Assembly (NCBI GenBank): GCA_964552205.1
Contig: CAZKFT010000041.1
Location: 1-16,023, forward strand
From: JAIVGZ01 sp964552205
Lineage (GTDB): Bacteria; Pseudomonadota; Gammaproteobacteria; Natronospirales; JAIVGZ01
Direction of reading: 5' to 3'
Length of the DNA: 16,023 nucleotides
Shown here: in pieces, positions 5,556 to 12,503 of the stretch
How positions within the stretch are numbered: the stretch's first letter is position 1
Layout: each line of letters begins with the position of its first letter
Translations under genes and position numbers: made by a program
The notes under the pieces: generated by a model
The model's input: only the letters and a program-made list of their open reading frames with translations
Databases searched by the model: none
Told to the model about the DNA's origin: nothing

Positions 5556-6497
5556 TTGGAGAGCCTGCTTGATACTGCGCCGTGTGGATTCCTGTCGTCT
5601 ACTGATGATGGGAAAATCGTGGCAATCAACTCCACACTACTTGATATCCTCGAATACCAGACAGAAGAGCTACAGGGGCAACACATCGACTCGATAATGC
5701 CAGTTGCCAGTCGGGTGTTCTGTCAGACACATTTGATTCCCATGTTAAAGATGCATGATAAGGTCGATGAAATATTTCTATCCTTGCGAACCAAGAGTGG
5801 CAAGGATATACCCATGCTTACAAATGCGATGCGGTGGAAACGACAAGGACAAATGGTCAATGACTGGGTCTTCATGCTCATGCATCGGCGAAATGAGTAT
5901 GAATACCAACTTGTCCGCTTGAAAAAGGCAGCTGAAGAGGCTCACGCCCTTCTGGAGACGAAGCAAGCAGAACTGTTGGAGCTAAACGCCCGACTCGAAA
6001 CGCTGACTGTCACTGATGGAATGACCGGATTGAAGAACCACCGTGCATTCCAGGAAAACCTTGGCATTCAGATTGCGTTGATAAAGCGCAGGCCAGCGCC
6101 GCTCTCTTTGCTCTTGATTGACGTGGATCACTTCAAGGCCATCAATGATACTTTCGGGCACCCAATTGGTGACGAATATCTGATTCAGTTAGCCCAGATT
6201 CTGCGGGAGAATTCTCGCGAGGGCGACTTTGTCGCTCGTCATGGCGGCGAGGAGTTCGCTGTCATCCTGCCAGATACAGACGATGTGAATGCTGTAAAGG
6301 TGGCACAGAAAGTTCGTAGGGCGGTGGAATCTTCTACATGGTCAGAGAGCGCAATTACAGTAAGCGTTGGGGTATCCACTTTTCTACCAGAGGCAATTGG
6401 TGAACAAACGCAAATGGTTTCTATGGCGGACCAGGCGCTTTACCTGTCAAAGGAGCGCGGGCGCAACTGCGTGAGCCATGCCAATGAGCTTGGGTGA
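5556..6497 (+). CDS. PAS-GGDEF diguanylate cyclase with RsbP-like PAS domain
   Basis: A 313-residue cytoplasmic sensor. Residues 1-110 form a PAS domain resembling that of RsbP (APCGFLSSTDDGKIVAIN, LEYQTEELQGQHIDSIM, FCQTHLIPMLK). A coiled coil follows (about 115-155, EEAHALLETKQAELLELNARLE), then a complete GGDEF domain. The active-site signature is GGEEF in ARHGGEEFAV; the GTP-binding DVDHFKAINDTFGH is intact; and the inhibitory RxxD site is present as REGD five residues before GGEEF. It should make c-di-GMP from two GTP with product inhibition. Start is TTG 5556, directly after the rsbQ stop with only a weak upstream GGAAA. The input is probably the RsbQ reaction product, and the output biofilm or motility control. 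Confidence 0.93.
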   Translation: MESLLDTAPCGFLSSTDDGKIVAINSTLLDILEYQTEELQGQHIDSIMPVASRVFCQTHLIPMLKMHDKVDEIFLSLRTKSGKDIPMLTNAMRWKRQGQMVNDWVFMLMHRRNEYEYQLVRLKKAAEEAHALLETKQAELLELNARLETLTVTDGMTGLKNHRAFQENLGIQIALIKRRPAPLSLLLIDVDHFKAINDTFGHPIGDEYLIQLAQILRENSREGDFVARHGGEEFAVILPDTDDVNAVKVAQKVRRAVESSTWSESAITVSVGVSTFLPEAIGEQTQMVSMADQALYLSKERGRNCVSHANELG

Positions 6498-6505
6498 CAG
6501 GACAC

Positions 6506-7477
6506 ATGAAAGCACTGATCATCCGGAAATACGGCTCACCTGAGTTTCTGCAAATCCAGGATATTGAGAAGCCCAGCCCAGCTGACAATCAGGTGCTGAT
6601 CAAAGTACACGCTGTCTCGGTCAACGACTGGGACTGGGGCTTGCTTCGTGGTTCACCATTTCTACCAAATCGCCTTATGGCGGGTCTGTTCAGACCGCGG
6701 ATCATCATTGGCTCCGATATAGCAGGAGTGATCGAAGCTGTCGGTGGTGCGGTCAGCTCATTCAAACCCGGCGACGAAGTGTTCGGTGACCTGTCCGGTT
6801 GCGGGTTCGGGGGATTCGCAGAATATGTGTGTGCACCACAAAGCGCCGTGAGGCTTAAGTCTTCCAACATGAGTTTTGAACAAGCTGCCGCCATCCCACA
6901 GGCGGGTATGCTTGCACTGCAAGGAGTGATGGCGGGCGGCCAACCTAAGTCAGGACGGGCAGTTCTGATAAACGGGGCTGGAGGCGGCGTAGGCAGTATC
7001 GCCATTCAACTTCTGAAGCTTCATGGCCTTGAGGTGACTGGTGTTGATAGCGCTACAAAACTTGACGTGATGCGCTTGTGGGGATTCGATCATGTCATCG
7101 ACTATCGGGTTGAGGATTTCACACGTAATGGCCAGCGCTATGACCTGATTATCGATGTCAAGACCGACCGGGGGCCAGCGGATTACGAACGTGCTTTGAA
7201 ACCTGATGGTGTTTATGCAACCGTAGGCGGGGAATCAATCGGTCTGCTGAAGATCGCGCTCTCAGGCTTGCGCATGAATCGCGCACGGGACAGGAAGCTT
7301 CGGGTCATAGGGCTGCAGGCCAATCGCGATTTAGCCTACTTCAACGAACTCTGCGAAGCCGGCAAATTCAAGCCAGTAATCGATTCGGAATTTACATTCA
7401 CGGACAACGATGTCCGCAGTGCATTTCATCGCTTCGGGACGGCCGCCCACAAAGGAAAGGTTGTTGTCTGCATCTGA
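6506..7477 (+). CDS. Zinc-independent MDR oxidoreductase (quinone-oxidoreductase-like)
   Basis: A 323-residue medium-chain dehydrogenase/reductase. The N-terminal GroES-like part starts MKALIIRKYGSPE and contains VKVHAVSVNDWDW-type residues (IKVHAVSVNDWDW) and GSDIAGVIEAVG. The Rossmann part carries the nucleotide-binding GAGGGVGSIAIQLLK. The structural zinc cysteines are absent, as in quinone oxidoreductases and enoyl reductases. It should use NADPH; the substrate is unknown. I placed the start at ATG 6506 (AGGA at 6499-6502), where family members begin. A GTG at 6494, overlapping the GGDEF stop, is the alternative and adds four residues. It is the last gene of the sbtA-to-MDR run. Confidence 0.88.
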   Translation: MKALIIRKYGSPEFLQIQDIEKPSPADNQVLIKVHAVSVNDWDWGLLRGSPFLPNRLMAGLFRPRIIIGSDIAGVIEAVGGAVSSFKPGDEVFGDLSGCGFGGFAEYVCAPQSAVRLKSSNMSFEQAAAIPQAGMLALQGVMAGGQPKSGRAVLINGAGGGVGSIAIQLLKLHGLEVTGVDSATKLDVMRLWGFDHVIDYRVEDFTRNGQRYDLIIDVKTDRGPADYERALKPDGVYATVGGESIGLLKIALSGLRMNRARDRKLRVIGLQANRDLAYFNELCEAGKFKPVIDSEFTFTDNDVRSAFHRFGTAAHKGKVVVCI

Positions 7478-7553
7478 CACTCAATCGCACGTGCCCAGCT
7501 TCATTGGCGTGTGAATTCGGGCTTTAGACCACCGCATCACCATACTTGCGAGG

Positions 7554-7871
7554 TCAGTGCTCCTTCCGCCGTCCGATAATGGTGTCCAGAGCACGCCTCA
7601 TCTTGCGTGCTGCGCCGTCAACTGCCTGAGCTACGGTCGCCGCAGTTTCGGTCACAGCAACAGGCTTCAGGCCTGCAATCCTGGCTTCCAGTAGACAGCG
7701 CATGTCGGTGGAGCCCGACTTCTTGTCGCTGTTCTCATCGCTGAGATGAACCTCCACACGGGTCAGCTGATCCGCGAATCTTCCCAGGATATTCTCGACC
7801 GTGGCTTTGACCTGCTGGGTTAGCGCATCGGGTTGAGCGATATTTGCATCTGTGTTGAACTTTATGAGCAT
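7554..7871 (-). CDS. HPF/RaiA-family ribosome-associated protein
   Basis: A 105-residue protein of the ribosome hibernation (sigma-54 modulation/HPF) family in its short form. Landmarks are IKFNTDANIAQPDALTQQV, RFADQLTRVEVHLSDENSDKK, and CLLEARIAGLKPVAVTE followed by a basic helix (GAARKMRRALDTIIGRRKEH). Such proteins bind the 30S decoding centre and protect or inactivate ribosomes in stationary phase; this branch is divergent and its precise action is unproven. I chose ATG at 7871, preceded on its strand by GAGG with 8 bases spacing; an ATG 36 bases upstream has no ribosome binding site. It converges with the MDR gene and diverges from the monooxygenase gene. Confidence 0.85.
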   Translation of the reverse strand: MLIKFNTDANIAQPDALTQQVKATVENILGRFADQLTRVEVHLSDENSDKKSGSTDMRCLLEARIAGLKPVAVTETAATVAQAVDGAARKMRRALDTIIGRRKEH

Positions 7872-8022
7872 TTCACATACCTCGGTAGCGGTGAATCGCA
7901 GCTTCAATCGGACAACGGTAAATCATGCCTGTTCATGCCAGACATGTATACACTGCCAGCGCTTATCCCATCACAATGCTCGCAACCCGTGAGGTGGGCT
8001 CGCATCGTCACCGTCTTACGGG

Positions 8023-8036
8023 TACGCTTTAGCGCA
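8023..8036 (+). promoter_or_regulatory. Possible -10 of a leaderless promoter
   Basis: TACGCT at 8023-8028 ends 7 bases before the ATG of the monooxygenase gene, which has no Shine-Dalgarno. It resembles the arrangement seen at 1790 and at 12492 (TACCCT, 6 bases before an ATG). No matching -35 is evident. Confidence 0.3.
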
Positions 8037-8356
8037 TGGCCAAACAGTACTTCGCGGTTATCTTCACTTCGCAGCGAGCCGAGGAAGATGCGGATTACGC
8101 AGCGTGGGCTGCCCGTATGGACGAGCTTGCAGCGACCATGCCTGGATTTCTCGGGCAGGAAACCGTACGCCAGCCAGACGGCATGGGCGTGTCCGTGTCG
8201 TACTGGGAGGATGAGGACGCGATTGCTGCTTGGCGCGCTCAGTCCGATCACATGGAGGCACAACGCCGTGGCCGCGAGTCTTGGTACCATTGGTATAGGG
8301 TCCGGGTCGCTCGCATCGAGCGCGAGTACTCGTTTGAGCGGGGCGAAGCGACTTAA
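8036..8356 (+). CDS. Antibiotic biosynthesis monooxygenase (ABM) fold protein
   Basis: A 106-residue ferredoxin-like protein of the ABM superfamily. It shows YFAVIFTSQRAEEDADYAAW, then MPGFLGQETVRQPDGMGVSVSYWEDEDAIAAWRAQSDHMEAQRRG and a WYHWYRVRVARIEREYSF tail. Aromatic and histidine residues in the WRAQSDH segment are typical. Members are cofactor-free monooxygenases, haem-degrading enzymes or orphans; this form, with the long C-terminal strand, is common and uncharacterised. It is the first gene of a three-gene cluster, and the FMN reductase follows after 15 bases. That partnership suggests work on a small quinoid or electrophilic substrate, but this is inference. Confidence 0.87.
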   Translation: MAKQYFAVIFTSQRAEEDADYAAWAARMDELAATMPGFLGQETVRQPDGMGVSVSYWEDEDAIAAWRAQSDHMEAQRRGRESWYHWYRVRVARIEREYSFERGEAT

Positions 8357-8371
8357 CTGATGGAGTGAATT

Positions 8372-9025
8372 ATGAAGGTGCTTGTTTTTCTAGGAACCGC
8401 CCGGGCCAGCACCCCACCCAAGCCACAGCGCCTCGGTCTGCGGGTTGCGCGCGCCTGTACGAGGCTACTCGCGCAGCATGGCGCGGAGGTTGAGCTTGTT
8501 GACCCGCTCGACCTGGCCTTCGAGCAGGTATTCAAGCCGCACTTCTCCTACCCAAATGGAGAAGCCCCCGAAGTGCTTGAGTCCTTGGCAAAGAAGATTG
8601 TCGGCGCCGCCGCTTATGTCGTGGTCAGCCCCGAGTACAACCATTCCATCAGCCCGGCATTGGCCCACATGCTCAATCACTTTGGTAGCTCGCAGTTCGG
8701 GTTCAAGCCAAGCGCCATCGTGACTTACTCCGCAGGACAGTGGGGTGGGGCGCGTGCGGCGGTCAGCCTTCGACCGTATCTCTCAGAACTCGGTTGCTTG
8801 CCGGTATCTGCGATGGTCCACATCCCGAGGGCGCAAGAAGTCTTCGACGAGGATGGTGGTTATCTGGACGGGGTAGATGGCGCTAACTGGGACAGTTACA
8901 TCGGCCGCACCCTCGCCCAGCTGGCTTGGTGGGCAGATGCTGCTCGGGCCCATCGGGAAGTTCAGGACCCCCACCAACAATCGCCGGTGTTCAAGCGCGA
9001 CCCGTCGCAGCGCAACGCCCCGTGA
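8372..9025 (+). CDS. NADPH-dependent FMN reductase / flavodoxin-like reductase
   Basis: A 217-residue flavodoxin-fold enzyme. The N-terminal MKVLVFLGTARASTPPKPQRLGLRVAR supplies the FMN phosphate loop. SPEYNHSISPALAHMLNHF (about 88-106) is the signature of this family, and VTYSAGQWGGARAA (about 116-129) is the second flavin loop. It should reduce FMN or quinone-like substrates with NADPH. GGAG at 8361-8364 is its ribosome binding site. Its stop overlaps the next start in GTGA (9022-9025), so the cyclase-family gene is translationally coupled. The polar tail (EVQDPHQQSPVFKRDPSQRNAP) is likely disordered. Confidence 0.92.
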   Translation: MKVLVFLGTARASTPPKPQRLGLRVARACTRLLAQHGAEVELVDPLDLAFEQVFKPHFSYPNGEAPEVLESLAKKIVGAAAYVVVSPEYNHSISPALAHMLNHFGSSQFGFKPSAIVTYSAGQWGGARAAVSLRPYLSELGCLPVSAMVHIPRAQEVFDEDGGYLDGVDGANWDSYIGRTLAQLAWWADAARAHREVQDPHQQSPVFKRDPSQRNAP

Positions 9026-9717
9026 GACTCGTCGACCTCAGCCATGTGGTTGAGCATGGCATGGTGACCTATCCCGGCCTCGACGCACCTGTTATCTGTG
9101 ATTTCTGGAGTCGCGAGGCATCGCGTGTTCATTACGAAGAGGGTACGGAGTTCCAGATCGGGCGCATCGACATGGTAGCCAACACCGGTACCTATGTGGA
9201 TAGTCCGTTCCATCGCTTTGCCGATGGTAAGGACCTGTCCGAACTGTCGCTCACTGCACTCGCCGAGCTTGATGGTGTAGTGGTCCGAATTCCTTCGACT
9301 ACCGGGCGAGCCATCGAGCGTATTCACTTCGAGGGCATTGCCGTGACGGGCAAGGCGGTGCTGGTACATACCGGTTGGTCTCGTCACTGGGGAACTGATG
9401 CCTACTTTGACGGGCACCCGTTCCTGACTGAGGATGCGGCGGTGTTTCTTCGTGATGCAGGCGTGGCTCTGGTCGGAATCGACTCACTCAACATCGACGA
9501 TACATCAGGTCGCACACGGCCCGTACATACTGTTCTGCTGGGTGCCGATATCCCGGTGTGTGAACATATGACAGCTTTGGATCTGATTCCCGATCTGGGG
9601 TTTCGTTTCCATGCGGTGCCGGTCAAGATTAAGGGGATGGGGACTTTTCCTGTCCGCGCCTATGCTGTGTTGTCGGAGTCCATCCAGTCCAGCACCGCAA
9701 AGGCCGCCGTACCATAA
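9022..9717 (+). CDS. Cyclase-family (kynurenine-formamidase-like) hydrolase with altered metal site
   Basis: A 231-residue protein of the metal-dependent cyclase/KynB family, starting with GTG inside the preceding stop. It opens with RLVDLSHVVEHGMVTYPGL. The usual HxGTHxDxPxH metal motif reads NTGTYVDSPFH (54-64), so two of the usual histidines are Asn54 and Tyr58 while Asp60 and His64 remain. The later ligands His169 (RPVHTVLLG) and Glu181 (VCEHM) are kept. The family hydrolyses amides or lactone-like bonds; the changed site suggests a distinct substrate or metal. A longer frame from 8926 only overlaps the FMN reductase and is not used. The 3' end overlaps the convergent yqjK-like gene by 58 bases. 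Confidence 0.87.
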   Translation: MRLVDLSHVVEHGMVTYPGLDAPVICDFWSREASRVHYEEGTEFQIGRIDMVANTGTYVDSPFHRFADGKDLSELSLTALAELDGVVVRIPSTTGRAIERIHFEGIAVTGKAVLVHTGWSRHWGTDAYFDGHPFLTEDAAVFLRDAGVALVGIDSLNIDDTSGRTRPVHTVLLGADIPVCEHMTALDLIPDLGFRFHAVPVKIKGMGTFPVRAYAVLSESIQSSTAKAAVP

Positions 9718-9929
9718 ACCTGTAGGGCGGTGAGCGTATTGGCGAGCGATGTCACGCGATGCCGGCTTCCCTGTTCGACTACGAATCCCACGGCTCCAGC
9801 TGCGATGAGCGCCGGTGGTGACACGGCCTTCGTGCGAATCTTTACAGCCAAACCCGATGTCAACGCTTCGATTCTCACACGGCGTGCGTCGATTCGTGAC
9901 TCGAGTGCCCGGAGCTCCTTGTTGGCCAT
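9660..9929 (-). CDS. YqjK-like small membrane-associated protein
   Basis: An 89-residue protein, third in a leftward operon whose first two genes match E. coli yqjD and yqjE; position and shape fit yqjK, but sequence similarity to E. coli YqjK is not certain. The N-terminal third is charged (NKELRALESRIDARRVRIEAL). Two short hydrophobic stretches follow (SPPALIAAGAVGFVVEQ and LQVYGTAAFAVLDW). The start overlaps the yqjE stop by one base (TGATG on the minus strand), so translation is coupled. The last 58 bases run antisense to the end of the cyclase gene. Function unknown. Confidence 0.75.
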   Translation of the reverse strand: MANKELRALESRIDARRVRIEALTSGLAVKIRTKAVSPPALIAAGAVGFVVEQGSRHRVTSLANTLTALQVYGTAAFAVLDWMDSDNTA

Positions 9930-10321
9930 CAGTCCCTTGGCCTCAGTGAGCGTAGCGTGGCTGGCAGCCCGAATATCTGGCTGTTCCGTTGTATGAGGTT
10001 CCAGATGGCATAAGCCATGGCCAGGTTGAGTACCGTGACAATCAGCATTGCAAGGGCAGGTGTGAGTCCGCTGCGAATCAGCCCGAGGGTGGCAATGCCC
10101 AGCATCCCCAGCCATGAAGCCGCAAGCAGCACGCCGACTCCGGCTGCTGCTGCGGTCATTTTCATAAGCCCTAGCGCGGCAAGCCGCGCTTCGAGACCGA
10201 TCACCTTCAGCTGATCGTGGACCAGCCCGTGAAGCTCGTCAGCCAACGCGCTCGCATCCTCTAGGATTCCTGGAGCGGTTTCTCTCCGCTCATCGGCACC
10301 TGATTCCCGGGGGTTGGTCAT
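9929..10321 (-). CDS. YqjE-like phage-holin-family membrane protein
   Basis: A 130-residue protein of the Phage_holin_3_6/YqjE type. An acidic-basic N-terminal half with helices (ASALADELHGLVHDQLKVIGLEARLAALG) precedes two membrane helices (about residues 53-78 and 88-108) separated by a short loop at RSGLTPA. YqjE of E. coli is an inner-membrane protein of unknown function next to the ribosome-binding YqjD; despite the name, the family is not known to lyse cells. It starts 12 bases after the yqjD-like stop. The minus-strand start ATG at 10321 has no strong ribosome binding site (GGTCGG), so it may depend on coupling. Confidence 0.85.
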   Translation of the reverse strand: MTNPRESGADERRETAPGILEDASALADELHGLVHDQLKVIGLEARLAALGLMKMTAAAAGVGVLLAASWLGMLGIATLGLIRSGLTPALAMLIVTVLNLAMAYAIWNLIQRNSQIFGLPATLRSLRPRD

Positions 10322-10333
10322 TTACCGACCCGG

Positions 10334-10615
10334 CTAGCGTGAAATCAGGCGGCTCAGGATATAGCCGGTAGCAACGGCTATACCCAAGGAGGCGACGGGA
10401 TTCTCACGCATGTATTCAGAAGCCCGCTCTACGAACTTGGCACGGGCTTGATTCATCTCATCGGCTTTATGGCCGACCGAATTGGCCGCATGGGAGGCGA
10501 CATCGCTCGCCTTGTCCACGGCGTGATGCGCGCCAATGGTGGCTTTCTCGACGCCGTGGGCCAGCGTTTCCTGCATTTCGCCACCGTTGGTGGCCAATGC
10601 TGCTTTATTGCTCAT
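10334..10615 (-). CDS. YqjD/ElaB-family (DUF883) membrane-anchored ribosome-binding protein
   Basis: A 93-residue protein with the YqjD/ElaB plan: a long amphipathic, Ala/His-rich helical N-terminal part (HGVEKATIGAHHAVDKASDV, HKADEMNQARAKFVERA) and a C-terminal anchor after YMRENPVASLGIAVATGYILSRL, the conserved 'ENP...' hallmark. In E. coli the family attaches to the inner membrane by its C-terminus and binds ribosomes in stationary phase. I chose ATG 10615, with GGAG about 10 bases upstream on its strand; the frame extends 60 bases further up without support. It heads the yqjD-yqjE-yqjK-like operon and diverges from the YciI-like gene across 124 bases. Confidence 0.88.
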   Translation of the reverse strand: MSNKAALATNGGEMQETLAHGVEKATIGAHHAVDKASDVASHAANSVGHKADEMNQARAKFVERASEYMRENPVASLGIAVATGYILSRLISR

Positions 10616-10739
10616 GGTTTTGGTGCTCCGGTAGACTGCTGTGATTGCTGCAAGATTGGGTACAGTACGCGGCAACTGGACATGGGTCGGTGCGGTGGCC
10701 CTCCAACCACCACCTTAGGCACAAGGTTTAGGGGGAAAC

Positions 10740-11201
10740 ATGAAACACGCGCTAATGGTCTTGGTCGCACTCACCTGCCTCTTGACGGCCGGGGCGGCAG
10801 TATCCGCGGAACCACCTGTGTATGATCCCGAGCTCGCGCAGCGTCTGGGTGCTGATGACTACGGTATGAGGAGGTATGTCATTGCCTTCCTCAAGGCCGG
10901 GCCGGACCGCAGCCACGACCGCGACGAGGCGATGCGTATCCAGGCGGCACACATGGCCAACATCCATCGCATGGCGGAGGAGGGAAGCTTGATACTTGCT
11001 GGCCCGTTTCTGGATGGCGGTGAGTTGCGCGGTATCTATGTATTTGCGGTGGACACGGTTGAAGAAGCACGAGCACTGACCGAGACCGACCCAGCGGTAC
11101 AGTCGGGACGTCTGACCATGGAGCTTCATTCTTGGTATGGATCCGCGGCCTTGATGCAGGTCTATGACATCAGTTTGCGCATCAGCAAGGATTCGCCTTG
11201 A
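10740..11201 (+). CDS. Exported YciI-like protein
   Basis: A 153-residue protein with a clear signal peptide (MKHALMVLVALTCLLTAGAAVSA, cleavage likely near residue 23). It is followed by a YciI/ferredoxin-like domain (MRRYVIAFLKAGPDRSHDRD, AAHMANIHRMAEEGSLILAGPFLDGGELRGIYVFAVDTVEEARALTE). His and Asp residues in the AHMANIH and GPFLDGG motifs are those usually proposed to be catalytic. YciI proteins have no settled function; export to the periplasm is uncommon but recurrent. GGGGGA before the ATG serves as ribosome binding site. The stop overlaps the start of the DksA-like gene in TTGA (11198-11201). Confidence 0.87.
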   Translation: MKHALMVLVALTCLLTAGAAVSAEPPVYDPELAQRLGADDYGMRRYVIAFLKAGPDRSHDRDEAMRIQAAHMANIHRMAEEGSLILAGPFLDGGELRGIYVFAVDTVEEARALTETDPAVQSGRLTMELHSWYGSAALMQVYDISLRISKDSP

Positions 11202-11524
11202 CTCAGGCCGCACGAAAGCGATTATTTGAACTTCGCGCCGAGCTGCAGGCGCTTGCTGAGGGAAGCAGGGATGATGCCCGCCCGGTGGAGCTCGACCAGC
11301 AAAGCGTGGGTCGGTTGTCGCGTATGGATGCCATGCAGATGCAATCCATGGCACTGGAGACCGCTCGTCGGAGGCAGGACATGTTGGCGCGAATCGAGGG
11401 CGCGCTGTGCCGGCTGGAGTCGGGCGACTATGGCCTGTGTTTCGTCTGTGGAGTGGAGATTGCGTCCGACCGGCTGGCGGTCGATCCAACCACCACTCGG
11501 TGTATTGCTTGTGCAACGTTGTGA
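11198..11524 (+). CDS. TraR/DksA-family zinc-finger protein
   Basis: A 108-residue DksA/TraR-like protein. An N-terminal coiled-coil helix pair (AARKRLFELRAELQALAEG; MALETARRRQDMLARIEGALCRLESG) precedes a four-cysteine zinc finger with Cys81-x2-Cys84 and Cys102-x2-Cys105 (YGLCFVCGVEI, RCIACATL). DksA-type proteins enter the secondary channel of RNA polymerase and act with ppGpp; short forms like this one may bind similarly. The acidic tip residues of DksA are not obvious: DQQSVGRLSRMDAM lies where the tip would be. The TTG start overlaps the upstream stop, so translation is coupled to an exported YciI-like protein, an odd pairing. Confidence 0.9.
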   Translation: MTQAARKRLFELRAELQALAEGSRDDARPVELDQQSVGRLSRMDAMQMQSMALETARRRQDMLARIEGALCRLESGDYGLCFVCGVEIASDRLAVDPTTTRCIACATL

Positions 11525-11595
11525 GCAGAAAAGTGGACAGTTTGTTTCGCCAGAGGCACCTTGCCAGCCCCCGGTAGCGACCCCATCATGGTTCT

Positions 11596-12456
11596 ATGAA
11601 CAAGAAGCTCCATAGAATTCAACGCACGGACGAGCGCCACTGGGTCGGCGATGGCTTTCCGGTCAAGACACTGTTCTGGTACGGCAACCTCGGGCCGCTG
11701 GTCAGCCCCTTCCTCATGTTGGACCATGCTGGCCCACAAGACTTTCCGGCTACAGACAAGCGGCTCGGCGTTGGCGCCCACCCGCATCGCGGCTTTGAGA
11801 CGGTCACCATCGTGTACGACGGCGAGGTGGAGCACCGTGATTCCGCCGGGGGTGGTGGCAAGATTGGCAAGGGCGATGTGCAGTGGATGACTGCGGCCTC
11901 AGGCCTGGTCCACGAAGAGTTCCACGGGAGCGAGTACGCAGCCCGCGGAGGACCATTCGAGATGGCGCAGTTATGGGTGAACCTTCCGGCCAAGGATAAG
12001 ATGAGCAAGCCCAGATATCAGCCCATACTCGACAAGCAGATTCCTGCAGTGACGTTGGTGCAGGGGGCCTTGAGAGTTATTGCTGGTGAGTACCACGGTG
12101 CGAAGGGACCGGCGGACACCTTCACGCCAATGGGTGTCTGGGATCTGCGTCTTGACAGTGATGCGGAAACCGTCATCGATGTACCAGAGGGGTGGAACAC
12201 GCTTTTGGTGGTGCTGGAAGGTACAGCGACCGTGGCGGGTTCAAAAGTCGTGCAGGACGAAGTGGCGATGTTCGAACGAGCGGGTACATCCATTGGCATT
12301 GAGCGAGCGGAAAAACTCAAGGCCTTGATTCTCGTGGGCGAGCCGATCGACGAGCCGGTTGTGGGATATGGCCCGTTTGTCATGAACACGCGCGAGGAAA
12401 TCGAGCAGGCTATCCGTGATTACCACACGGGAAAGATGGGTCAACTCAACGAATAG
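11596..12456 (+). CDS. Pirin-family bicupin protein
   Basis: A 286-residue pirin, the usual length for bacterial members. The N-terminal cupin keeps all four metal ligands: His62 and His64 in HPHRGFETVT, His106 and Glu108 in SGLVHEEFH. The C-terminal cupin starts near PADTFTPMGVWDLRL and is metal-free, as usual. Bacterial pirins act as quercetin dioxygenases or as regulators (for example of pyruvate dehydrogenase); the role here is open. There is no Shine-Dalgarno before ATG 11596. A weak -35/-10 pair (TTGCCA 11561, CATCAT 11584, 17-base spacer) would give a leaderless message. Downstream lies the first OmpA_C-like lipoprotein after 47 bases. Confidence 0.93.
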   Translation: MNKKLHRIQRTDERHWVGDGFPVKTLFWYGNLGPLVSPFLMLDHAGPQDFPATDKRLGVGAHPHRGFETVTIVYDGEVEHRDSAGGGGKIGKGDVQWMTAASGLVHEEFHGSEYAARGGPFEMAQLWVNLPAKDKMSKPRYQPILDKQIPAVTLVQGALRVIAGEYHGAKGPADTFTPMGVWDLRLDSDAETVIDVPEGWNTLLVVLEGTATVAGSKVVQDEVAMFERAGTSIGIERAEKLKALILVGEPIDEPVVGYGPFVMNTREEIEQAIRDYHTGKMGQLNE

Positions 12457-12503
12457 TTGGATAACGCACGGACACCGGAACGTCGCAGACCTACCCTGCG
12501 TGC

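Noticed and set aside
8926..9021. Upstream extension of the cyclase-family frame
   Set aside because: It lies wholly inside the FMN reductase gene in another frame; the GTG at 9022 fits the family N-terminus and the GTGA overlap.
9929..10321. Prophage remnant suggested by the holin-family protein
   Set aside because: The protein belongs to the YqjE branch next to a YqjD-like gene; no lysin, tail or integrase genes are nearby.
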